Assembly (NCBI GenBank): GCA_023395555.1
Contig: JAEWYQ010000063.1
Location: 7,648 to 71,647, forward strand
Origin: Bacillota bacterium
GTDB taxonomy: Bacteria > Bacillota > Clostridia > Lachnospirales > Lachnospiraceae
DNA: 64,000 bases
Reading direction: 5' to 3'
Shown here: one piece after another, positions 10,209 to 17,427 of the stretch
Position numbering within the stretch: the stretch's first letter is position 1
How the letters are laid out: every line of letters starts with the position of its first letter
Notes under the pieces: model-generated
Databases searched by the model: none
What the model was told of the DNA's origin: nothing
The model's input: the letters and a program-made list of their open reading frames with translations, nothing else
Made by a program: the position numbers and the translations under genes

Positions 10209-11435
10209 TCACAATTTATTAAGCATTTCATAAAGCATATTTGCTTGAATAACGTTATTTTTTTTATTAATGACAAAGTTTCTAGCTTCGTCTCCTTGCT
10301 TTCTTAATACTTCTTCATGCCTATTTAAAACATCTTGTATGGCATTTGCAATACCTTCTGATGTTTCATTTTGTATAAAATTCAAATAAGGATAATAATC
10401 TTTTGGTATACCAGGTAATTTTGTTGTTAGAACCGGAGTACCAGTACTCATATATTCCATCGTTTTAGATGGGAATGAATATTTTGTATATTCCTCATTT
10501 GTCGGCCTAGTATTAATCAGTAGATCTGCTATAGCTTCCTTTTGAATAATTTCTTCCACGTTAACTAAACCAAAATATCTTACATTACTTGGTAAAGAAT
10601 TTTCTTGTATAAGTTCTTCTATATAATCACCTTCACCATACAAATGTATTTCTATATTATTATCCACCAGAAGCTTTGCTGCATTTATTAATGTTTCAAT
10701 TCCAAATTTCTTATGAAGCCCTCCCGCATAAATAACAACCTTTGATTTTTTTCTATACTTATTAAAAGAATTAAATGTTATGGGCTCATGCTTATCAACA
10801 AGTCCTTCTAGTATTATATAGGGTTTGTTATACTTGTTACATAATGAATTCATATCTTTAGTTAAAAAAACATATCCATCAAAACCTAACATCAACATAT
10901 CTATAACTTTCCTTTTAATTAAGGTTTTTATCTTCAATATAACTGTAATTTTGCTTTTTTCTATTTCAGCCATATACTTGGGGACATCTGTTAATATTCC
11001 TACCGATTTTATTTTTAACAATTTTGATATTAACAAGCCAGATAAAGAAACATCATAAACTAATGGATCACATATTATATAAGTTTCTTTTCTTATCTTA
11101 TTGCTTTTTAAAATTCTTTTGGCCATTTTCAAAGAATTAAGCATAACTAAAATATTCTTAATTAATGTTATATTAATAAAACCCGGATAGTAAATAGTAT
11201 ACTTTTCATTCAACTTTTCTTTTTTTTGGCCAAACCATCTTTTTTTACAATTAGATTGAGCTACTGGAATAGATGTAATTTGAATCAATTCACTAATGTT
11301 TGAATTTTGTACCAATCCTCTAAATAATAAATCAAAAAATTTCTGCGAAGGATTTAATTTATCCTTTGTTTTAATTTTATTTATAACATCAAACATTTTA
11401 TTTGAACACATATTTGAAAAAAAAATAACCCTCAA
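10209..11435 (-). CDS. GT4-family glycosyltransferase
   Basis: 408 residues. The C-terminal half shows the GT-B donor-site features 'VIYAGGLHKKFGIETLI', 'IHLYGEGDY' and 'YSFPSKTMEYMSTGTPVL', the usual glycosyl-transferases group 1 pattern. The start is a TTG at 11435 with GAGGTGG about 8 nt upstream; the N-terminal 'VIFFSNMCSNKM' looks genuine. It lies between a GT2 gene and wzy and probably adds an internal sugar of the repeat unit. The sugar cannot be assigned. Confidence 0.82.
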   Translation of the reverse strand: MRVIFFSNMCSNKMFDVINKIKTKDKLNPSQKFFDLLFRGLVQNSNISELIQITSIPVAQSNCKKRWFGQKKEKLNEKYTIYYPGFINITLIKNILVMLNSLKMAKRILKSNKIRKETYIICDPLVYDVSLSGLLISKLLKIKSVGILTDVPKYMAEIEKSKITVILKIKTLIKRKVIDMLMLGFDGYVFLTKDMNSLCNKYNKPYIILEGLVDKHEPITFNSFNKYRKKSKVVIYAGGLHKKFGIETLINAAKLLVDNNIEIHLYGEGDYIEELIQENSLPSNVRYFGLVNVEEIIQKEAIADLLINTRPTNEEYTKYSFPSKTMEYMSTGTPVLTTKLPGIPKDYYPYLNFIQNETSEGIANAIQDVLNRHEEVLRKQGDEARNFVINKKNNVIQANMLYEMLNKL

Positions 11436-11473
11436 TTATTACCACCTCTTTATAATTTTAATGTATAACACAA

Positions 11474-12478
11474 TTATTTTAACTTGTAATATAATCTTAT
11501 AACAATAAAAAAAAAGGACGGATTTATACTCATTATTATTGATGAAATCCTTAAAAGCTTATTCTGTGCTTTATTTAGTTTTTTCATCTGTACAGATAAA
11601 TTTTCTTCTAAAACCAATCTATCAAATAATTTCTTTTCATTATAACGAGCGAATTCTTTGGCTATGGCCCAACACGTCCTAATAGGTAGATAACTACAGT
11701 ATTCGTCATAAATTGGATGCTTATTTTTTTTTAAATAGTTCGCAATATTTTTTACAGCCATAAGTGCCATAGTATTATCCCAGCTTATTTTGTGCATTAC
11801 TGAAGCAGGATTTTCATAGTACCAGTACATTTTTTTATTTAACAAAATCCCTTTGTTAATATGCGTTAAATATTTCCACAAAAACTCATTATCTTCTCCA
11901 TATTTAATATCTTTAGGGAATGTAACAACGTATTTGTCAATGATATCTTTTTTGTATATAAAGTTAGAAAACGATATCTTCTTTGGAATGTTATACATTA
12001 GTGATTTCATAATATCGATATCGGAAAGTATATATTCTTCTTTTGCAACATCTTTTTCAAGTTTTTCTATACTATTAGTCCAAAAACAATAAGCTGTATC
12101 AGCATTATATTTATTTATACAATAAGTTAAATCAAAAATAAAATCACTGGAATACATATCATCCGAATCTAAAAACACTATATATTGGCCTTTTGCTGCT
12201 TCAATCCCTCTATTCCTTGCCACACTTACGCCTTCATTATTTTGACTAATAATATTAACATTAAGTATTCGAGTTTCTAAATATTTATTTATTACATCAA
12301 CCGTATTATCTTTTGAACCATCATTAATAATAATTATTTCTATGTTTTTATATGTTTGTATATATAATGAATTAAGAGCATTTAAAATTACCTTTTCCGA
12401 ATTAAAACAAGGAATTATTACTGATACTAGATCATCCTTACTATTTAGGGGGCTGATTTTCATATTCATATCTTGCAT
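11474..12478 (-). CDS. GT2-family glycosyltransferase
   Basis: 334 residues. It has the GT-A signature 'VSVIIPCFNSEKVI', 'IIIINDGSKDNT' and 'GQYIVFLDSDDMY' (the DXD), followed by a helical C-terminus. GT2 inverting enzymes add sugars to lipid-linked acceptors in the cytoplasm. AGGAG at 12484-12488 favours the ATG at 12478 over the GTG one codon earlier. It is part of the glycosyltransferase block of the polysaccharide operon. Specificity cannot be read. Confidence 0.87.
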   Translation of the reverse strand: MQDMNMKISPLNSKDDLVSVIIPCFNSEKVILNALNSLYIQTYKNIEIIIINDGSKDNTVDVINKYLETRILNVNIISQNNEGVSVARNRGIEAAKGQYIVFLDSDDMYSSDFIFDLTYCINKYNADTAYCFWTNSIEKLEKDVAKEEYILSDIDIMKSLMYNIPKKISFSNFIYKKDIIDKYVVTFPKDIKYGEDNEFLWKYLTHINKGILLNKKMYWYYENPASVMHKISWDNTMALMAVKNIANYLKKNKHPIYDEYCSYLPIRTCWAIAKEFARYNEKKLFDRLVLEENLSVQMKKLNKAQNKLLRISSIIMSINPSFFFIVIRLYYKLK

Positions 12479-12611
12479 CACTTCTCCTACTTATTGTCTA
12501 TACACTCATTCTTGATGAATATTTGCATAAATACGACCATATATTGACAAGTATAAAAAACTTACAATGAACAAATCTATGTAAACCAAACTATCTATAA
12601 TTAGAACAAAA

Positions 12612-13445
12612 CTAATTTTGTTTTTTTCTTAAAAATCTATTAGATATTATTTTCAGAAGCCATATCGGGGATATAAACATTAAAATTTGACTTACAATAA
12701 CATATAACATATCAAATACATTAGAATATCCCGCTCTCCAAAATGTATATATTACTGAAATATAACTTTTACAATTGACCCAAGCTTTTCTTCTTTTAAA
12801 ATTATCCCCATTGGATCTAAAAAGTAAAAGTGGTGAAGGGATATTCATAGATAGACAATCATTGTGTAACATCCTTACGAACAAATCAATATCTTCTTTT
12901 CTTAATACATCATGATATCCTCCACAAGCTAAAACTGCGGATTTTTTATACATTACTGTCGGATGATTAAAAGGACTTCTTCTTTTTGAGAATTTCATTA
13001 TATCTTTATGTTTTTCCGGTACTATTCTAGATGTAACAATGTTTTCAGGTTCATCATAGAACTCATTTGTCCATGCACCGACTATACATAACTTTGGGTT
13101 TTTGTTGAATTCTTCTATTTGCAATTCACATCTGTTTTTTACAGAAATATCATCCGTATCCATTCTTGCAACTAACTCATTTCTACACCGCTTTAACCCT
13201 TCATTTAAAGCTAAACCTAGTCCTAGATTCTTTTCCAACACAACTATAGTAAACATCTCTGGTTCTTGATTTTTATATTTATCAATTACTTGATCCAATT
13301 CTTGTGTTAAAGGTCCGTCTTTTACAATTACTATTTCATCGGGTTTAACTGTTTGTTCCAACATACTTTCAATACTAGTGATAAAAAATTCAGTTTTTTC
13401 TTTATGGTATATAGACATTAGAACACTATACTTTGTATTATTCAT
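12612..13445 (-). CDS. GT2-family glycosyltransferase (AmsE-like)
   Basis: 277 residues. It has the GT-A features 'YSVLMSIYHKEKTEF', 'IVIVKDGPLT' and 'ELVARMDTDDIS' as metal site, with 'FNHPTVMYKKSAVLACGGY' further on, which is typical of amylovoran AmsE-like transferases. Its C-terminus ends in a hydrophobic, membrane-associating segment. It lies 8 bp after the SDR gene and about 130 bp before the next GT2 gene. I infer that it adds the second or third sugar of the repeat. Confidence 0.85.
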   Translation of the reverse strand: MNNTKYSVLMSIYHKEKTEFFITSIESMLEQTVKPDEIVIVKDGPLTQELDQVIDKYKNQEPEMFTIVVLEKNLGLGLALNEGLKRCRNELVARMDTDDISVKNRCELQIEEFNKNPKLCIVGAWTNEFYDEPENIVTSRIVPEKHKDIMKFSKRRSPFNHPTVMYKKSAVLACGGYHDVLRKEDIDLFVRMLHNDCLSMNIPSPLLLFRSNGDNFKRRKAWVNCKSYISVIYTFWRAGYSNVFDMLYVIVSQILMFISPIWLLKIISNRFLRKKQN

Positions 13446-13453
13446 GCCCTTAA

Positions 13454-14308
13454 TTACTCCTCTGCCAGCTCAATCGTTTCTCTAAAATTCCTTATCCTAT
13501 AATCAGCCTTACCATACTCACTCATACTCTTCTCATAAACCAAATTCCCAAACACCTTATTAACCACATTTATACCATACATCATTTTAAGAACTGGATT
13601 AAACAATTTTGTCAACCTAATCTTCTTCCCATGAACCTCCGCTATCACCCTGACCATTTCACTAGTCCTAACATACTCTGCGTTTTGTGGAAAGAACAAT
13701 CCTCTATCCTCATTATTTATTATCAATCGAATAAACTCACAGAGATTATCAATATGAAGCATACTACGTTCATTATCAATGTCGGGAAATATGGGCGCCT
13801 TCTGAGCTATCTTTGATAATTTCGGATAATTTCCTTTAGAGTCACTTCCATATATCATTGGAGGCCTAAGAATAACCACTTTAAAATCTTCATCCTCCAA
13901 CTCTCCAATCCCCCTTTCCGCTTGAAGTTTACTATCACCATAAAAGTTATCTGGTGCAGGGATTGTATCTCTATCAATTACATTCATATGTCTACTGTTT
14001 CCGTAGACAATTATACTACTCATAAAGATAAACTGCTTGACACCTTCACCCTTAGCTTTCTTAGCAGTCTCAACCGCTAAATCGCAATTGACTTTATAAT
14101 ACAATTCTTCTAATTTATGATTTGACGACACATGAGCTATTCCGGCCACATGAAATACCACATCATAATCAAAGAAATCTTTGCCTTTCCACAAGTCACC
14201 TTTCATATTAACAGTATCAATTCTATATTGATTAGGATACTGCACTAGCCAACGTTCAAAGCTTGTTCCTATATAACTGTCAGCCCCTGTAATTAGTATT
14301 TTTTTCAT
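13454..14308 (-). CDS. NAD-dependent epimerase/dehydratase (SDR, sugar nucleotide)
   Basis: 284 residues. The N-terminal 'ILITGADSYIGTSF' dinucleotide loop, 'VFHVAGIAH', and the catalytic Ser/Tyr/Lys set 'MSSIIVYG' with 'FYGDSKLQAE' place it among extended SDRs acting on nucleotide sugars. Similar proteins beside a PglC-like transferase often act as 4-reductases that supply the first sugar (for example in UDP-QuiNAc or FucNAc pathways), so it may feed the initiating transferase; that is inference. Its ATG overlaps the stop of the transferase gene by 4 bp, so the two are translationally coupled. Confidence 0.8.
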   Translation of the reverse strand: MKKILITGADSYIGTSFERWLVQYPNQYRIDTVNMKGDLWKGKDFFDYDVVFHVAGIAHVSSNHKLEELYYKVNCDLAVETAKKAKGEGVKQFIFMSSIIVYGNSRHMNVIDRDTIPAPDNFYGDSKLQAERGIGELEDEDFKVVILRPPMIYGSDSKGNYPKLSKIAQKAPIFPDIDNERSMLHIDNLCEFIRLIINNEDRGLFFPQNAEYVRTSEMVRVIAEVHGKKIRLTKLFNPVLKMMYGINVVNKVFGNLVYEKSMSEYGKADYRIRNFRETIELAEE

Positions 14309-14943
14309 TCTGATATATTCTCCGACTCAGCAATCTTAGCTTCCTTATCTAATTTGCCAGTTCCACCCTCTACAACTCCATCACTTTTAAGAACTGATAC
14401 TATTGTACCAAAGAAGCACTTAATATCCATTATGAAGCCAAATTTATCAGCATACTCTCCGTCTAGCTTTGCTTTTATATGAATAGGTACTTCATCTCTG
14501 CCATGGATTTGTGCCCAACCTGTGAGACCTACTGGAATATTATTAGCTCCATATTGATCTCTCGCTTCTATAAGATCATATTGATTCCATAAGGCAGGTC
14601 TCGGTCCAATAATACTCATATCCCCTTTAAGAATATTTATAATCTGCGGCAACTCATCAAGAGAAGTTTTACGTAAAAATCTTCCTACTTTTGTTATCCA
14701 CTGATTAGGATTTTCCAATAGATGAGTCGGAATATCCTTGGGGCTATCAGTTCGCATAGTACGAAACTTCAATATATAGAAATGACTCTTATGTATCCCT
14801 ATACGCTTCTGTTTGAATAGCACTGGACCCCTAGAGTCAAACTTAATCGCTATAATAAGGATAAGAAAAAGAGGAGATATAATAATAAGTCCCAATAAAG
14901 ATAATATGATATCTATTAATCTCTTTATCTTTAAATAAATCAT
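14305..14943 (-). CDS. Initiating polyprenyl-phosphate sugar-1-phosphate transferase
   Basis: 212 residues, the short monotopic form (PglC-like), not the large WbaP form. The N-terminal re-entrant hydrophobic segment covers about residues 10-33. It is followed by 'GPVLFKQKRIG', 'ILKFRTMRTDSP' and the catalytic Asp-Glu in 'TSLDELPQIINILKGDMS' with 'IGPRP'. It transfers a phospho-sugar from a UDP-sugar to undecaprenyl phosphate and so starts repeat-unit assembly. UDP-FucNAc or a related 6-deoxy amino sugar is plausible as donor, given the neighbouring genes, but is not proven. Confidence 0.92.
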   Translation of the reverse strand: MIYLKIKRLIDIILSLLGLIIISPLFLILIIAIKFDSRGPVLFKQKRIGIHKSHFYILKFRTMRTDSPKDIPTHLLENPNQWITKVGRFLRKTSLDELPQIINILKGDMSIIGPRPALWNQYDLIEARDQYGANNIPVGLTGWAQIHGRDEVPIHIKAKLDGEYADKFGFIMDIKCFFGTIVSVLKSDGVVEGGTGKLDKEAKIAESENISE

Positions 14944-14973
14944 AATATACTGACTCCTTATTAATTACTTGGA

Positions 14974-15291
14974 TTACAACATCTCTACCAAATTTAAAGT
15001 TTCCAATTTCCTGATGCTCTTATATTCATTTGTTATATCCTCGTTTATAATCATGTGTAATAATATCCCCGATTTATAACCTTTCATATCGACATCAACA
15101 ATACTATGAAGCATTTTAATATTCGCCTTACTATTGTCTGATTTAAATTCATTTACTGCTATAGTAAGTATCTCATTCATTTCATCATTACACATCAACA
15201 CATAGATCACATCATTTTCTTGATTCAGTTTATCAAGAATAGACTTAATTTTTTCTTTTGTTTCAAATATAGCTCTATAATGGGCTTTCAA
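14974..15291 (-). CDS. Small protein of unknown function in the polysaccharide operon
   Basis: 105 residues, soluble, mixed alpha/beta, without a signal peptide or Cys. I recognise no family. Its start overlaps the regulator's stop by 4 bp (ATGA), so it is translated together with the MarR-like protein and may modulate it or share its role. It lies 30 bp before the initiating transferase. The segment 'DVIYVLMCNDEM' followed by a second beta-rich half is compatible with a small regulatory or ligand-binding domain, but nothing in the sequence proves it. Confidence 0.6.
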   Translation of the reverse strand: MKAHYRAIFETKEKIKSILDKLNQENDVIYVLMCNDEMNEILTIAVNEFKSDNSKANIKMLHSIVDVDMKGYKSGILLHMIINEDITNEYKSIRKLETLNLVEML

Positions 15292-15539
15292 ATATCTGAC
15301 GGTTTTTTTGCTTTTTCCATCATGCCTACAGGTGTCAGCATATAGAGTACTTGCCTTTGCGATACTTGGGTCACCTTTATAAGACCATCTTTTATCATTT
15401 TATTCACCAATATATTGACCGTACTTACAGAAACCCCCAATTTTCTCGAGAGCTCCCTTTGAGAAATTTTTTCGTTTTCTGACACTTCCGACATTATGAT
15501 ATATTCATCATCTAATAAAAGGCTCTCTTCCTCAGACAA
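15288..15539 (-). CDS. Winged-helix MarR-like regulator of the polysaccharide cluster
   Basis: About 83 residues: a minimal winged helix with 'ISQRELSRKLGVSVSTVNILVNKMIKDGLIK' split over helices 2-3 and the wing. It resembles the EPS-associated MarR-type regulators often found first in exopolysaccharide operons. An ATG at 15557 would add six residues but has no ribosome site. The TTG at 15539 has AAAGGAG with a 6-nt spacer, and the upstream TATAAT at 15562-15567 fits a transcript start near 15555, so I prefer the TTG. The insertion sequence begins at 15568, only 10 bp beyond the ATG, so the gene has lost its original upstream region. Confidence 0.75.
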   Translation of the reverse strand: MSEEESLLLDDEYIIMSEVSENEKISQRELSRKLGVSVSTVNILVNKMIKDGLIKVTQVSQRQVLYMLTPVGMMEKAKKPSDI

Positions 15540-15554
15540 CTTTATCTCCTTTCC

Positions 15555-15567
15555 CATGTTAATTATA
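15555..15567. repeat. 13-bp target-site duplication, left copy
   Basis: CATGTTAATTATA directly abuts the left inverted repeat of the insertion sequence and is repeated exactly at 17296-17308. It contains the alternative ATG of the regulator and, on the minus strand, a TATAAT that may be the regulator's -10 box. Confidence 0.9.
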
Positions 15568-15569
15568 TA

Positions 15570-15611
15570 GGCATTTGTTAAATGCCTGAACCCATTGATT
15601 TTATTGGGTTC
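15570..15611. repeat. Two small hairpins at the left end of the IS
   Basis: Two perfect 7-bp inverted repeats lie in tandem: GGCATTT/AAATGCC at 15570-15586 (3-nt loop) and GAACCCA/TGGGTTC at 15588-15611 (10-nt loop). Hairpins just inside an IS end often limit read-through transcription of the transposase gene; that role is inferred here. Confidence 0.6.
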
Positions 15612-15700
15612 TTACGTTGCTTTTATATAAATTTTCTCTCCGCTTGTGGTACAATAGTATTAATCACAACACAACTCTACACACGAACGGAGGAAAATTT

Positions 15701-17131
15701 ATGACTGTTAAATACCATCAGATTTCTCTGAAAGATTCCTTTTCAGACTGTCAGGACATGTTTGTCAATGACACCCCTGCTTTTTTTCAACTTCTTGGTG
15801 ATCACTTGGATCTTGATGATTTCATCCCACCGGAATTCTTTCTTGCCTTCTACCAGTCTCTGGGCAGGAAGCGCATTTATCCTCTATCCGGGTTCCTTTC
15901 TGCCCTTATTCTGCAAAAGATCTTTTCTATCCCCTCAGACTCCCTTTTAATCCTGATTTTATCCATCTGTAAGGAATTCAGGGATTTTTGCGGCTTTTCT
16001 AAGGTTCCCGATGCTCCTCTTTTTACCAGGTTCAAGCAGGATTTTATTCCCCATCTGGAGTTGATGTTCCAGCGGATGGTTGATTACACTGAACCCATCT
16101 GCCATGCCATTGACTCTGCACTTGCAGCTATCCTTACCTTCGATACTTCCGGTATAGAGCTTTATGTGACTGAAAACAATCCCAAAACTCTGAATTCCCT
16201 GATCAAGAAGTTGAAGGTATATTACAAGGACAAACCTGAGGTTGATCCTTACAAGATGGCTTATGGGCTTATGCCCTCTCAGGCTGCCTCATGTCCAGAT
16301 GCCAAACAGCAGTACATCAACGGACACTTCTGCTATGCTGATAAATTCGCCCTTCTCACCAACGGCCTTGGCATTGTCCGCCATATCGTCTTTCTTGATG
16401 ACGATTTTAAATCAAAGCATCCGGAAATGCCGGCAGATAAGAAATCCGACTCCCCTGATGAGGATAAATCTGTCGGAGATTCCTCTTCACTAAAACCGGT
16501 TCTTTCTGACTTCTTCCGTCTGCATCCCGATTTTCATCCATCCACTTTCCTGGGGGATTCCGCTTTTGATACCATTGAAACTTACGGTTTCCTGAAAGAT
16601 GATTTTCATTTCTCTAAAGTCCTCATCCCCTATAACCCTCGCAATGAAAGTACCTTGAAAAAAGTTGGGTATAACGAATACGGTTACCCCACATGCCCAA
16701 ATGATTTCTCCCTTGCTATGCGCTGCTGCGGTATTACCAGGGAAAAGGGCCGCTCAGACCGTATCAAATGGTGCTGTCCCCAAGCCCATATGGTAAAAGG
16801 GAACTATCTCTGCGACTGTAAAGATCCCTGCAGTACAGCGGCTAAAGGACGTACTACATATACCTATGAGAACCTTGATTTTCGCATGTTTCCTGGGATT
16901 CAGAGGAATTCTGATGAATGGATTGCTCTTTACAAAATCCGAACCATTGTGGAGCGGGCTATCAACCATTTAAAAACCAACATGTGTATTGCAGGAAAGA
17001 AAACCAGAAATCACCGGACGACAAAGGCTGATGTATATCTGGCAGGCATCGCCAGCCAATTCACAGTAATTCTGGCTGACCGGTTAAGCTATCCACAATA
17101 CATAAGAAGCCTGAAACCGCTAATTGCTTAA
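15701..17131 (+). CDS. DDE transposase of the IS
   Basis: 476 residues from the ATG at 15701, which follows GGAGGAAAA with good spacing; the longer upstream frame is not needed. A likely DDE triad is visible: Asp in 'LTFDTSGIEL', Asp in 'TFLGDSAFDTIETYG' and Glu in 'RTIVERAINHLKTNM', the last matching the YREK-like C-terminal helix of IS4/IS1182-type enzymes. A Cys-rich insert ('RCCGITREKGRS', 'WCCPQAH', 'CDCKDPC') may bind a metal. It catalyses cut-and-paste movement of the surrounding element. The frame is intact. Confidence 0.9.
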   Translation: MTVKYHQISLKDSFSDCQDMFVNDTPAFFQLLGDHLDLDDFIPPEFFLAFYQSLGRKRIYPLSGFLSALILQKIFSIPSDSLLILILSICKEFRDFCGFSKVPDAPLFTRFKQDFIPHLELMFQRMVDYTEPICHAIDSALAAILTFDTSGIELYVTENNPKTLNSLIKKLKVYYKDKPEVDPYKMAYGLMPSQAASCPDAKQQYINGHFCYADKFALLTNGLGIVRHIVFLDDDFKSKHPEMPADKKSDSPDEDKSVGDSSSLKPVLSDFFRLHPDFHPSTFLGDSAFDTIETYGFLKDDFHFSKVLIPYNPRNESTLKKVGYNEYGYPTCPNDFSLAMRCCGITREKGRSDRIKWCCPQAHMVKGNYLCDCKDPCSTAAKGRTTYTYENLDFRMFPGIQRNSDEWIALYKIRTIVERAINHLKTNMCIAGKKTRNHRTTKADVYLAGIASQFTVILADRLSYPQYIRSLKPLIA

Positions 17132-17157
17132 AATGTTTATTCAATTATAAATCTTTG

Positions 17158-17185
17158 ATTTAGGCTTATTAAAATACGCCTAAAT
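17158..17185 (+). terminator. Hairpin after the transposase gene
   Basis: ATTTAGGC/GCCTAAAT forms an 8-bp stem with a 12-nt loop, followed by TTTAA, 27 bp after the transposase stop. It probably ends the transposase transcript. Confidence 0.5.
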
Positions 17186-17295
17186 TTTAATGTTCTATGT
17201 CAACTCAGAAACAATTCTGAAATATGACCGTTTTTCTCTCCTTATATAATGAGAAGTCATCCACAATCAAGAGAAAATCATTTAACAATTACCTA

Positions 17296-17308
17296 CATGT
17301 TAATTATA
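17296..17308. repeat. 13-bp target-site duplication, right copy
   Basis: An exact copy of 15555-15567, abutting the right inverted repeat of the insertion sequence. The sequence from 17309 to 17427 is the original upstream region of the polysaccharide operon regulator, now about 1.7 kb away from its gene. No other gene is visible there. Confidence 0.9.
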
Positions 17309-17427
17309 CTATAAGAAAAATCCATTTATTTACCGTTCGAAAATCAAACATCAAAACAAGTTTATCTTCTTATTGTATATCCGTCAAGTATATTTCCAAT
17401 TAAATTACTTTTTCGATGTATTCCATC

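Larger units (their letters stand above)
15568..17295 (+). mobile_element. Complete insertion sequence (1728 bp) with one DDE transposase
   Basis: The ends are near-perfect inverted repeats: TAGGCATTTGTTAAATG at 15568-15584 and TAGGTAATTGTTAAATG read inward from 17295, 15 of 17 identical. A 13-bp direct repeat flanks the element exactly. It carries a single transposase gene on the plus strand, against the surrounding operon. The long duplication fits IS4-type elements, which typically make roughly 9-13-bp duplications, but family assignment is tentative. Intact ends, an intact gene and an identical duplication point to a recent, possibly active insertion. Confidence 0.93.
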
